A stretch of 40,651 bases of DNA, taken from positions 1-40,651 of IMG/VR virus record IMGVR_UViG_3300042463_000165; one strand, 5' to 3'. Origin of the DNA: a virus. A program made the translations under genes and the position numbers. The notes beneath the pieces were generated by a model that saw only the letters and a program-made list of their open reading frames with translations, was not told where the DNA came from and ran no database searches. This document shows positions 1 to 9,256 of the stretch, piece after piece (positions within the stretch are counted from its first letter, which is position 1; each line of letters starts with the position of its first letter).

Positions 1-1
1 G

Positions 2-184
2 TACACACTAAAGCGTGGGATTACCGTCTACAAGATTGGTAATGATTGGTACGAAGAGCAGTACCCTTGGCAAGATGATTTAGAACAAGCCAGTGTTGTC
101 TACCTTGGTGGACACGAATACACCGTAACGGAAGAAGAAAAAGATGACCTTGAAGCGGCTGGCTATGAGGTGTCTACGGTATGA
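2..184 (+). CDS. Small head/connector-region protein, C-terminal part (first copy)
   Basis: This open frame enters from the left edge, so its N-terminus is missing. It encodes 60 residues that match the complete 83-residue gene at 39419-39670 almost exactly over the first 40 codons (WYEEQYPW, VVYLGGHEY) and then diverge. The stop overlaps the next start (GTATGA). The complete copy follows the major capsid gene, so this fragment marks where the circular map re-enters. The function is unknown; a small head or connector accessory protein is an inference from position only. Confidence 0.8.
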   Translation, partial: YTLKRGITVYKIGNDWYEEQYPWQDDLEQASVVYLGGHEYTVTEEEKDDLEAAGYEVSTV

Positions 185-407
185 CACTGATAGAATCATT
201 GACAGTTGTATCGTTAAGTATAGGTATTATAGCCGCATTGGGTAAGTGGTTAATAGTTAAGCCACTACAGACTTTTATTAAAGAACAAACATATCCTATC
301 CAGCCCACGGCTAATGGTGGTCGTAGTCTTCCAGACATTGCCCGTGCAGTGGACAGGATTGAAAAGCGTTTAGATGAGCACATTACATTACATCTTAAGG
401 ATGAACT

Positions 408-411
<4 letters not shown>
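181..411 (+). CDS. Small single-pass membrane protein with coiled-coil tail (first copy)
   Basis: A 76-residue protein. Residues about 6-26 are hydrophobic (LTVVSLSIGIIAALGKWLIV) and form one likely transmembrane helix. They are followed by a PIQPTANGG turn and a charged amphipathic C-terminus (RIEKRLDEHITLHL). The start overlaps the previous stop and its own stop overlaps the next start (ATGAG), so translation is probably coupled. Similar one-helix proteins near actinophage structural genes are sometimes called holin-like, but the canonical lysis genes here lie at 11-13 kb. The second copy at 39667-39897 differs at about 15% of bases, mostly silently. Confidence 0.75.
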
Positions 412-2203
<1,792 letters not shown>

Positions 2204-2231
2204 AATGACACAAACGAGAAAAGAGTAACTA

Positions 2232-3236
2232 GTGACAACTAGACCAGGATTTATTTGGAGTGGCACTGAATGGGTTGCCATTGGGCAAGAAGCAGTCCTA
2301 GCCCCAGTAAGTTACCAAGCAACTGCACCTACCACACCTGCTACAGGTGACATTTGGATTGAGTCCGATGTAGACGTGCCAAGCGTTGACTCAGCACAGT
2401 TCCTACGCTGGCGTAAGACAATGGCAGGTGGAGAAACTTCCTTGTCAGGTAATGATGATTCATCCCTACCGCTTGCTTACACTCCAGGATACGAACAGTT
2501 ATACATCAACGGTGTGTTGCAGGTTCGTGGTGGAGACTACACCGCAACTACTGGCACTACAGTTACTGGACTTACAGCACTGGTAGCCAATGATGTTGTT
2601 GAAATCTTTAGCGCAGTTGCTCGCACTGTTGCTGATGTTTACACACAGACTCAAAGTGATGCTCGGTTTGTTAACCGCAATGTTGGTGGATTAAATATTG
2701 TTGTCCCAACATCTGTTGCTAATGCCACATTGCTTTCAGGTGGAAAAATTACTTTTTCATCAGTGCCAGATATTTCAATTAATGGATGCTTTACTTCGCT
2801 CTATGATTGGTACAGAATTATTGTTGACTTTACTTCTACAAGTGCTAATGGGCAAAATGCAATCCAACTACTTTTAAGTGGTTCTCCAGCAACTTCTGGT
2901 TATGCAAGTGCTGGCGTTGGATTAAATAGTGCTGGTTCGGCATCCAATAATGCTAATGAAGGATTAACCGATATGCGTTGGGGTGCTAAAAGTACATCTG
3001 GCACGATGACAATGGATGTAATTAACCCATTCATTTCCACTGCGACTAAATTTACTGGAAACAATATAAATGTTGCATCATCCAGTCCTTTTGCTTCAAC
3101 TTCAGTATTTACTGGTGTTCATACTACCGCTACCGCATATGATGGAATTAAGTTTTTTAATTACAATGCTAGTGGCGGTCCATCAGTAAATGCCTCTGGA
3201 ACCATCCGCATCTACGGCTACAATAATGGAGCATAA
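2232..3236 (+). CDS. Tail fibre / receptor-binding protein
   Basis: A 334-residue protein starting at GTG 28 bases after the collagen-like fibre. The N-terminus has a short module FIWSGTEWVAIGQ followed by YQATAPTTPATGDIWIESD; the second part is closely related to the segment at about residues 253-272 of the collagen-like fibre. A middle region (LYINGVLQVRGGDYTATTGTTV) resembles beta-structured fibre repeats, and the C-terminal 180 residues are Ser/Thr/Asn/Gly-rich beta structure as in jelly-roll receptor-binding heads. It belongs to a run of four consecutive fibre genes. The host ligand is unknown. Confidence 0.75.
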   Translation: MTTRPGFIWSGTEWVAIGQEAVLAPVSYQATAPTTPATGDIWIESDVDVPSVDSAQFLRWRKTMAGGETSLSGNDDSSLPLAYTPGYEQLYINGVLQVRGGDYTATTGTTVTGLTALVANDVVEIFSAVARTVADVYTQTQSDARFVNRNVGGLNIVVPTSVANATLLSGGKITFSSVPDISINGCFTSLYDWYRIIVDFTSTSANGQNAIQLLLSGSPATSGYASAGVGLNSAGSASNNANEGLTDMRWGAKSTSGTMTMDVINPFISTATKFTGNNINVASSSPFASTSVFTGVHTTATAYDGIKFFNYNASGGPSVNASGTIRIYGYNNGA

Positions 3237-3238
3237 CA

Positions 3239-3565
3239 ATGACTAGAGCGAGAGACCTTGCAAACTTTCAAACATCATTAGATGCCAGACCAGTTCCAGG
3301 TGCAGCAGGTATTCCATTTAGAACTCAGGCTGGTATTTTTTCCACTTACGGTGGTGTACCTACAACTGTTACTTTTACCTCTGGAAGATTTACTCAGACT
3401 CCTATTGTTACTGCAACTTCCCAAGACCAAAATCAAGGTTGGGCAAGAGCCAGTGCATCAAGCAGTTCTAGCGCATTGATTTATGCTTACTCAACTGGTG
3501 GAGTTCTTGGTATGCAAGGTTACTTTATAGCAGTACAAATGACTTCAGGAAGTGGGTCTGGATGA
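3239..3565 (+). CDS. Small fibre-tip protein, H-type beta sandwich
   Basis: A 108-residue protein beginning MTRARDLANF, a short linker found at the start of many environmental phage fibre domains. It is followed by RFTQTPIVTATSQDQNQ and a Ser/Gly-rich C-terminus. The pattern resembles the small 'H-type' lectin-like beta sandwich of fibre tips. It starts right after the previous stop, and its stop overlaps the ATG of the next small gene (ATGA). The receptor-binding role is inferred from position and composition. Confidence 0.65.
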   Translation: MTRARDLANFQTSLDARPVPGAAGIPFRTQAGIFSTYGGVPTTVTFTSGRFTQTPIVTATSQDQNQGWARASASSSSSALIYAYSTGGVLGMQGYFIAVQMTSGSGSG

Positions 3566-3720
3566 TGGAAGAATTTACTTTAATTCAAGCAATGGTTACT
3601 TGCCATACCGAAGAATGTGATAACAAAGATATTTCCATTGAGGTTACTAAAGCAGATATTGGAAATGTTATTTGCGGTCCTTGTGGTCAACAGATTGAGG
3701 ATGTGATTCCAGTTGGCTAA
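3562..3720 (+). CDS. 52-residue zinc-ribbon protein
   Basis: A short gene beginning MMEEFTLIQAM and containing two cysteine pairs, CHTEEC and CGPC, about 25 residues apart. This is a typical zinc ribbon. It overlaps the preceding stop by four bases and the following TTG start by eight, so it is embedded in the fibre operon. Small zinc-ribbon proteins are common in actinophages and their partners are mostly unknown. The initiator could be the first or the second ATG. Confidence 0.65.
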   Translation: MMEEFTLIQAMVTCHTEECDNKDISIEVTKADIGNVICGPCGQQIEDVIPVG

Positions 3721-4765
3721 AAAGGCATTTGTTTATGACGGCACTAACTGGATTGACATAGCGCAGTCCACTGCTGACCTAACTAACTACGCCAACATGA
3801 CTACCACTCCTATCAGTGGTTTCCGTAATGCCATTATCAATGGTGGGTTTGACGTTTGGCAACGTGGTACAACCTTTAGCGCTAACAACATTTATACCGC
3901 CGATAGATGGTGGCATGTAAACGATTCAGTTGGTGCAACATCAGTAACTAGAGTTGATGCTGATTCAGCGCTGATACCAGGATGCGAATACTTCCTGCGA
4001 ATGACTCGTACATCTGGAACAAATAGGTGGGTAGTTGGAACTAACCTAGAAACTTCAGTAGTTAAAAAGTTTAAGGGAAGAACCGTTACTCTTTCTTACT
4101 GGCTTCGTAAAGGTAGTGCTTTAACAGCAGATACTGGTGTTGTTCTAAAAACTTCAACACTAGAAACAAGATTCAACACCACCGTTGATAACTCAAGTTT
4201 AACAATTACGGCAGCACAGTTATCAACATCTACTTTTACCAAATTTACACAGACCTTAACAATTCCAGCGACATCAACAGCACTTGGACTTGCCGTTGAA
4301 TTTGAAGTTAAAAGTCAGGCTGGTGCTGTCAATGCTTTTCTTGATATTGCAATGGTGCAACTTGAAGTTGGCACTATTGCTACTCCATTTGAACAACGTC
4401 CTTTTGGTACAGAGTTAGCACTGTGTCATAGGTACTATCAAAAATCTGCTCGTTATAACATAGCCCCATTTAGTGGAACAGCAAATGTTGACGTTGTTCA
4501 CGCAGCAGCAGGTTATGCGGCAACTACGGGTGCAGTTGCTACACCATTTAGATTCCCTGTACCCATGCGAGCAACACCTACTTTAGTAGTTTTTGACAAT
4601 AACTATGCAACAAATAGGGTTGTGCGTTTTACTCCTGGAGTTGGTTCATCAAATAATCAAACCATTAGTTACAGTGAAGTAAGTTCAGTTTCAGTTTATT
4701 TAGAATCTACTGGTGTGTCTGCTAGTGGTATGTATTATCAATTTACTGCGGAGGCGGAGTTATAA
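3713..4765 (+). CDS. Tail fibre protein with carbohydrate-binding-like module
   Basis: A 350-residue protein with a TTG start overlapping the zinc-ribbon gene. The N-terminus FVYDGTNWIDIAQ repeats the x-G-T-x-W-hydrophobic motif of the gene at 2232. Then comes a module with NAIINGGFDVWQRGT, YTADRWW and MVQLEVGTIATPFEQRPFGTELALCHRYY. This pattern recurs in many environmental phage fibres and resembles a jelly-roll carbohydrate-binding module. The last about 110 residues are a separate beta-rich tip. It probably binds surface glycan; the neighbouring glycosyltransferase gene fits a glycan theme. Confidence 0.75.
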   Translation: MAKKAFVYDGTNWIDIAQSTADLTNYANMTTTPISGFRNAIINGGFDVWQRGTTFSANNIYTADRWWHVNDSVGATSVTRVDADSALIPGCEYFLRMTRTSGTNRWVVGTNLETSVVKKFKGRTVTLSYWLRKGSALTADTGVVLKTSTLETRFNTTVDNSSLTITAAQLSTSTFTKFTQTLTIPATSTALGLAVEFEVKSQAGAVNAFLDIAMVQLEVGTIATPFEQRPFGTELALCHRYYQKSARYNIAPFSGTANVDVVHAAAGYAATTGAVATPFRFPVPMRATPTLVVFDNNYATNRVVRFTPGVGSSNNQTISYSEVSSVSVYLESTGVSASGMYYQFTAEAEL

Positions 4766-4767
4766 AA

Positions 4768-4941
4768 ATGAATGTTTCTTACGTATTGGTTTTTCAACGT
4801 GAGGGTTTTCGCATTGAACGCACTGATGAAGCAAGTGTAACTAGCATTATTCCACAAGACGAAAGTAATATTGACTATCAAGTTTACTTAGAGTGGTTGG
4901 CACAAGGTAATACCCCAGAGGAATTTAACAATGGCTTGTAG
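4768..4941 (+). CDS. 57-residue hypothetical protein in fibre operon
   Basis: A short gene starting MNVSYVLVFQREGF, rich in acidic residues, ending in FNNGL. It starts just after the fibre stop with GGAGG upstream (positions 4751-4758), a convincing ribosome-binding site. Its stop overlaps the ATG of the next Cys-rich gene (ATGGCTTGTAG), an arrangement repeated at 6095. No domain is recognisable. Confidence 0.6.
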   Translation: MNVSYVLVFQREGFRIERTDEASVTSIIPQDESNIDYQVYLEWLAQGNTPEEFNNGL

Positions 4942-5026
4942 AACAGGATGCCCAACACAGGACTGTGAATCATACGCAGACTGCTGTAAGGGTGTAGCAA
5001 TTAATCGTTCGTCTTTACGTCCATAG
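4931..5026 (+). CDS. 31-residue Cys-rich protein, short paralogue of the gene at 6095
   Basis: The product starts MACRTGCPTQDCESYADCC, with five cysteines in 19 residues, and stops after 31 codons. Its N-terminus matches the protein at 6095 (MACRSGCPTQD), including the same ATGGCTTGTAG start embedded in the previous stop. It therefore looks like a duplicated and shortened copy lying on the other side of the glycosyltransferase. The cysteine spacing suggests metal binding; the function is unknown. Confidence 0.55.
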   Translation: MACRTGCPTQDCESYADCCKGVAINRSSLRP

Positions 5027-5043
5027 TATGATAGGGTTGCGGT

Positions 5044-6105
5044 GTGAAGATTGCAGTTTACACCATAGCCCTTAATGAAGCCAAGCATGTCAAGCGGTGG
5101 GCAGAAGCCACCAAAGGTGCTGATGTCCGAATTGTCCTAGATACTGGGTCAACTGACAACACCTATGACTTACTTCTAGAACATGGCATAGAAGCCCACA
5201 GAGTTACGCTAAGCGACTTTAGGTTTGATGTCGCACGAAATATGGCTCTAGATTTAGTGCCATCTGACGTGGACGTGTGTGTCTCCCTGGATATGGACGA
5301 GATACCTGACCCTGACTTCTTTGACAAGATTAGGGAAGCCTGGAAGCCAGATAATGGCAGGGCTTGGGTCATGTGGGACACAGGAAACATCTGGGCTAAC
5401 AATAACCGTGTCCATGCTAGACATGGATACAAGTGGCGTTACCCTTGCCACGAGGTTATTCAAACCGATGGTCCAGAAAAACTAATAGTTGTTGAAACCT
5501 TGGTTACTCATAAACCAGATGATGACAAACCACGTAGTGGCTATCTACCACTGTTAGAACTTGGACATCAAGAAGACCCAACTGACCACCGCATGATTGT
5601 CTACCTATCCCGTGAGTATTACTTCAAGGGTATGTGGCAGAAACTTATAGATGTGGGCAAGAAGTTGGAAGACATCCCTGGCTGGAATGTTGAACGTGCT
5701 CAGACTTGGCGAGGTATAGGCGAAGCCTATTGCAAGTTAGGTAACGAACGTGAAGGTCTTTACTGGTATCAACGCAATGTTGAAGAAGCACCAGATGACT
5801 TAGAGGCTTGGATGCCTTTGGCTTTCTACTATTACGAACGTAAGATGTGGAACCACTGCTACCAAGCAGCAATTAAAGTAACTGAACTTTCCCTTGAGTC
5901 TCATAATCATTATGTGGCTGACCAATCAATGCCATGGAGAATGTACGACTTGCTTTCTATTGCGTGTTGGAACCTAGGTAAGAAGGGTTCTGCTAAAAAG
6001 TACGCACGTAAAGCGGTTGAACTTAATCCAGACGATGAACGTCTAGTTAAAAACTATGAGTTCATCATGCACCAAACGGTAAAGGATTACAAGGATGGCT
6101 TGTAG
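5044..6105 (+). CDS. Glycosyltransferase family 2 with TPR-like C-terminus
   Basis: A 353-residue protein with a GTG start. The N-terminal GT-A fold is clear: KIAVYTIALNE at the start, DTGSTDNT at residues 33-40 for nucleotide-sugar binding, and a metal-binding DMDE at 83-86. From about residue 200 the sequence becomes helical repeats (AQTWRGIGEAYCKLG, KKYARKAVELNPDD) of TPR type. Together these suggest a glycosyltransferase with a protein-docking region. It lies inside the fibre cluster, so likely substrates are fibre proteins or host surface glycan; this is an inference. No signal peptide is visible, so it should act in the cytoplasm. Confidence 0.85.
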   Translation: MKIAVYTIALNEAKHVKRWAEATKGADVRIVLDTGSTDNTYDLLLEHGIEAHRVTLSDFRFDVARNMALDLVPSDVDVCVSLDMDEIPDPDFFDKIREAWKPDNGRAWVMWDTGNIWANNNRVHARHGYKWRYPCHEVIQTDGPEKLIVVETLVTHKPDDDKPRSGYLPLLELGHQEDPTDHRMIVYLSREYYFKGMWQKLIDVGKKLEDIPGWNVERAQTWRGIGEAYCKLGNEREGLYWYQRNVEEAPDDLEAWMPLAFYYYERKMWNHCYQAAIKVTELSLESHNHYVADQSMPWRMYDLLSIACWNLGKKGSAKKYARKAVELNPDDERLVKNYEFIMHQTVKDYKDGL

Positions 6106-6361
6106 AAGCGGATGTCCAACCCAAGACCACGACTCTTGGGGTGATTGCCTAAGGGCATCAAACATACAGATGTCAACTGGAGATGCCAAGGGTGACTTGG
6201 TTAATAACGGTTGGACAAACAAAAAATGGAACAACGAATTAAGTCTATACCGTGAAGCACGTAAGCAAGGTATACAACCAGATGGAACTTCCACAGCCCA
6301 GATTCGTAAGGCTATGGATGTAAGCGACAAGACAGGACACGCATATGGCTCAGCGCTCTAA
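6095..6361 (+). CDS. 88-residue Cys-containing hypothetical protein
   Basis: It starts MACRSGCPTQDHDSWGDCL with three clustered cysteines, followed by a polar helical tail (WNNELSLYREARKQGIQPDG, then a KAMDVSDKTGHAYG segment). The ATG is embedded in the end of the glycosyltransferase gene. The N-terminus is shared with the 31-residue gene at 4931. The KAMDVSD segment looks like a helix that could bind nucleic acid or a virion partner, but no family is recognised. The end overlaps the next gene's start by 17 bases. Confidence 0.65.
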   Translation: MACRSGCPTQDHDSWGDCLRASNIQMSTGDAKGDLVNNGWTNKKWNNELSLYREARKQGIQPDGTSTAQIRKAMDVSDKTGHAYGSAL

Positions 6362-6518
6362 GGCTGCTAAACAGGCTAAAGTCAAAAAAGTAATGAAAGA
6401 ATACAAGGCTGGCACACTGCACTCTGGTAAGGGTGGACCTGTTGTTAAGTCTCGCAAGCAAGCCGTTGCTATTGCAATGAGCGAAGCAAAGATGTCTAAG
6501 AAAAAGGGTAAGAAATAA
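6345..6518 (+). CDS. Small basic protein, DUF6496-like
   Basis: A 57-residue, very lysine-rich protein. It contains VMKEYKAGTLHSGKGGPVVKSRKQAVAIAMSEAKMSKKKGKK, written here as one run of shorter motifs: VMKEYKAGTLHSG, then KSRKQAVAIAMSEA, then a KKKGKK tail. This pattern is the small DUF6496-type family common in phages and bacteria. The strong positive charge suggests DNA or RNA contact, possibly a packaged or head-associated protein; no function is established. The stop overlaps the next ATG. Confidence 0.65.
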   Translation: MAQRSKAAKQAKVKKVMKEYKAGTLHSGKGGPVVKSRKQAVAIAMSEAKMSKKKGKK

Positions 6519-6670
6519 TGTGTGCTAACTGTGGATGCAACCACGTAAACTATCAACACGAAATGCCTAAGATGCCTGGTTCGTACAAGGGTATTGACAA
6601 GGTTAACTACAACATGCCGAAGGTTCCAGCAGTTCCTGCTATGCCACGGTCAACCAAGAAGGGTAAATAA
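6518..6670 (+). CDS. 50-residue protein with N-terminal CxxCxC motif
   Basis: The product starts MCANCGCNHVNYQH, giving three cysteines and two histidines in 14 residues. A Met/Pro/Lys-rich tail follows (MPKMPGSYKG, MPKVPAVPAMPRSTKKGK). The start overlaps the previous stop (TAATG). A small metal-binding role is plausible from the cysteine cluster. It is one of four consecutive tiny basic genes here. Confidence 0.55.
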   Translation: MCANCGCNHVNYQHEMPKMPGSYKGIDKVNYNMPKVPAVPAMPRSTKKGK

Positions 6671-6671
6671 T

Positions 6672-6917
6672 ATGCCAGGTCAACGTCAAGTAGGTGGCGG
6701 TAAAGGTAGCGGCGGCGGTATGCGTAGCGGTGGTGGTGTAGTTAAGAACATCAAGAACTCACCTGCTGCTAAGGACCTGAAGAAAGTTGCCAGCAACCCT
6801 AAAGTAAAAACGGCTGCAACTGTAGTTGGAACTGTCGCTGTTGGAAAAGCAGCACGTGACAAGGCTAACAGAAACGAAAAAGTTTACCGTCAGAACATGA
6901 AGAAAAAAGGGAAGTAA
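6672..6917 (+). CDS. 81-residue Gly/Lys-rich protein
   Basis: I place the start at ATG 6672, directly after the previous stop. The longer frame from 6594 would run through the preceding gene. The N-terminus is Gly-rich (GGGKGSGGGMRSGGG), a central segment KTAATVVGTVAVGKAA is mildly hydrophobic, and the C-terminus is strongly basic (NMKKKGK). It could be a DNA-binding virion accessory protein, but I recognise no family. Confidence 0.55.
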   Translation: MPGQRQVGGGKGSGGGMRSGGGVVKNIKNSPAAKDLKKVASNPKVKTAATVVGTVAVGKAARDKANRNEKVYRQNMKKKGK

Positions 6918-6919
6918 TT

Positions 6920-7186
6920 ATGGCAGTCAAGAAGGACCCACGACTAGCACGTGCAGGTGTTTCTGGCTACAACAAGCCGAAGCGTACACCTGGACATCCA
7001 ACAAAGTCACACGTTGTTGTGGCTAAAGAAGGTACACAGGTTAAGACTATTCGCTTTGGTCAACAAGGTGTGACGGGTGATAGACAACCTACCGCAAGAC
7101 AGGCTTCGTTTAAAGCCCGTCACGCTAAGAACATCGCTAAAGGCAAGATGAGCGCAGCATACTGGGCAGATAAGGTTAAATGGTAA
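6920..7186 (+). CDS. Small basic conserved phage protein (DUF6321-like)
   Basis: An 88-residue protein containing HVVVAKEGTQVKTIRFGQQGV and ending ARHAKNIAKGKMSAAYWADKVKW; the motifs to look for are KTIRFGQQGV and KMSAAYWADKVKW. This signature recurs in marine and freshwater phages, usually beside structural genes. The TAA stop overlaps the ATG of the tail gene downstream. Its biochemical role is unknown; it is likely a virion or assembly protein given its position. Confidence 0.7.
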   Translation: MAVKKDPRLARAGVSGYNKPKRTPGHPTKSHVVVAKEGTQVKTIRFGQQGVTGDRQPTARQASFKARHAKNIAKGKMSAAYWADKVKW

Positions 7187-8085
7187 TGGCAACATTCGGT
7201 TCAATGACTGATGAGGTCGTACGTAAACTAGCAGGGTTTACGCTACGTCAAGACCGTCAGACACATCTTACTGCTGCAGTTAATGCAACAGCAACTAGCA
7301 TTACTGTTGCCTCTGCACAGAACATCTCTTCAGGAATTATCCAGATTGATGACGAATTAATCTATGTAGACTCTTATGACCGCAACAGTGGTGTGCTCAG
7401 CATCCCACCTTATGGTCGTGGTTACAACGGCACATCTGCATCAACGCACCAGAATGGTGCACGTGTAATTGTATCTCCTACCTTCCCGTCTGTGGATGTT
7501 AAGGATGCAATTAACGAAACTTTACTTGCTACATTCCCAGACCTATACACTACTGGCACACACACCTTCTCGTTCTCTCCATCCAAATCTACTTACGCTT
7601 TGCCTGATGAAGTTGAAACAGTTCTTGGAGTATCTTATGAAACTACTGGTCCTTCTAAAGAATGGCTTCCTGTTCGTGGGTATCGGATTGACCCTATGGC
7701 TAATGTTGATGCTTTTAATTCTAAAAATAGTATTACTTTGCTATCTGGTGTTGAGTCTGGTCGCACTGTCCAAATATTCTATACCTCTGCTCCTACCGTA
7801 ATGGATGCAAACGATGATGACTTTGAGATTGTTACAGGTCTACCTATCTCTTGCAAAGATGTCATCGTCTTAGGTGCTACTGCACGTCTAGCATCATTCA
7901 TTGACCCAGGTCGCTTGACTTTTGGTTCTGCTGAGTCTGACCAACAGTCACAGATTGCTGGTCGTTCCTATGGTGCAGGTACTAACGCATCCAAATACTT
8001 ACTTGCTCTTTACGACAAGCGTCTAGCCGAAGAAGCAAGAAAACTTAATGACCGTAATCCAATCCGTATTCACTTCACCCGATAG
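7186..8085 (+). CDS. Tail adaptor / head-tail connector-like protein
   Basis: A 299-residue protein starting MATFGSMTDEVVRKLAG. An ATG at 7180 is also possible; 7186 is preferred because it overlaps the previous stop and has AAGG ten bases upstream. Residues about 30-90 form a beta module (SITVASAQNISSGIIQIDDELIYV, PYGRGYNGTSASTH) of the kind found in phage tail and adaptor proteins. The C-terminal half is helical with ALPDEVETVLGV and YLLALYDKRLAEEARKL. This arrangement resembles podovirus gatekeeper or tail tubular A-type proteins. The assignment is by position and pattern. Confidence 0.6.
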   Translation: MATFGSMTDEVVRKLAGFTLRQDRQTHLTAAVNATATSITVASAQNISSGIIQIDDELIYVDSYDRNSGVLSIPPYGRGYNGTSASTHQNGARVIVSPTFPSVDVKDAINETLLATFPDLYTTGTHTFSFSPSKSTYALPDEVETVLGVSYETTGPSKEWLPVRGYRIDPMANVDAFNSKNSITLLSGVESGRTVQIFYTSAPTVMDANDDDFEIVTGLPISCKDVIVLGATARLASFIDPGRLTFGSAESDQQSQIAGRSYGAGTNASKYLLALYDKRLAEEARKLNDRNPIRIHFTR

Positions 8086-8092
8086 GTAAATC

Positions 8093-9247
8093 ATGGCACG
8101 TAATTACTCATCCATTGCTGGAGTTAAGACTCTCGCCAATGATATCACAAGTTCATCTGCAGACCAGTTAACTTTATCAGAGAACACTGACGATTTACCA
8201 TCGCCACCGTTTACCCTTGTCATTAATCCTGACACTGCTAAAGAAGAAATTGTAACAGTACTAGCAGACCAGACTGGTGTGTCAGAACCAACTTACAAGA
8301 TTGCTCGTGGTCAAGAAGGTACAACTCCAACAACCCATACACAGGGTGACATTGTAAAGCACATGATTACTGGTCGTGACTTGCAGGAACCGCATGACCA
8401 TATGAGTGCTACCGAAGCACACGGTGCTACTGGTGCTGTAGTTGGCACAACTAACACACAGACACTTACTAACAAAACTTTAACTACACCAAAGGTAAAT
8501 GAAAATGTTGCATTAACTGCAACATCTACAGAGTTAAATGTTCTTGATGGTATTACTGCCAGCACTACTGAACTTAACTACACTGACGGTGTTACATCCG
8601 CAATTCAAACACAATTAAATACTTTGTTTGGTAACACTCCAGTTGGAACTATTGTTATGTACGGTGCAAACGCTGCACCAACTGGTTGGTTGCTATGTAA
8701 TGGTCAATCAACTGCTAGTTATCCTGCTCTTGCTGCTGTAGTTGGCGCTAACGTGCCAGACCTAATGGGACGTGCTCCTATTGGTTGGGGTGCTGGTAGT
8801 GGTTTAACTGACAGAACAACCATTGGCGCAAAACTTGGTGCTCAAACTCATACACTTTCAGTTGACGAGATGCCTTCGCATAACCATCCATTTGATGCTA
8901 GTGATGGTCTTGGTCTTACAAACAGAACTCACTTCATGGACCGCAACGCAAGTCACGGTCACGGAATGGACGGCGTAGGAGACCATACTCATTCTATAAC
9001 TAGCAAGTGGTCTGGCGCTCAAACTCACGACCATGCTGGTACTGGCTCTATTGGCAGTGTTGCTTCGGGTCCAGATACATCTGGTGGAACTGAAACTCAG
9101 ACAAGTACAAACGGTGCTGGTAGTCACGCTCACGGTATTCACGGAACTGATATTAACCACCGTCACACTATTCAAGCGCAAGGTGGCGGAGCAGCACATA
9201 ACAACATGCAACCATCCACTGTTGTTAACTTCATCATCAAGCACTAA
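8093..9247 (+). CDS. Tail fibre with phage tail-collar domain
   Basis: A 384-residue protein. The N-terminus shares the beta module of the previous gene (EEIVTVLADQTG, TYKIARGQEGTTPTTH). A repeat region TLTNKTLTTPKVN ... TSTELNVLDGITASTTELNYTDGV follows, a motif common in aquatic phage fibres. Then comes the collar domain: PVGTIVMYGANAAPTGWLLCNGQ, IPDLMGR-like VPDLMGRAPIGWG, and a His-rich tip (EMPSHNHPF, GAGSHAHGIHG) ending MQPSTVVNFIIKH. The His-rich tip often binds metal ions in trimeric fibres. It is one of the best supported fibre calls here. Confidence 0.85.
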   Translation: MARNYSSIAGVKTLANDITSSSADQLTLSENTDDLPSPPFTLVINPDTAKEEIVTVLADQTGVSEPTYKIARGQEGTTPTTHTQGDIVKHMITGRDLQEPHDHMSATEAHGATGAVVGTTNTQTLTNKTLTTPKVNENVALTATSTELNVLDGITASTTELNYTDGVTSAIQTQLNTLFGNTPVGTIVMYGANAAPTGWLLCNGQSTASYPALAAVVGANVPDLMGRAPIGWGAGSGLTDRTTIGAKLGAQTHTLSVDEMPSHNHPFDASDGLGLTNRTHFMDRNASHGHGMDGVGDHTHSITSKWSGAQTHDHAGTGSIGSVASGPDTSGGTETQTSTNGAGSHAHGIHGTDINHRHTIQAQGGGAAHNNMQPSTVVNFIIKH

Positions 9248-9256
9248 GGAGTATAG

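Noticed and set aside
7469-7801. 110-residue rightward Leu-rich frame
   Set aside because: It is an out-of-frame shadow of the tail adaptor gene, with no start signal.
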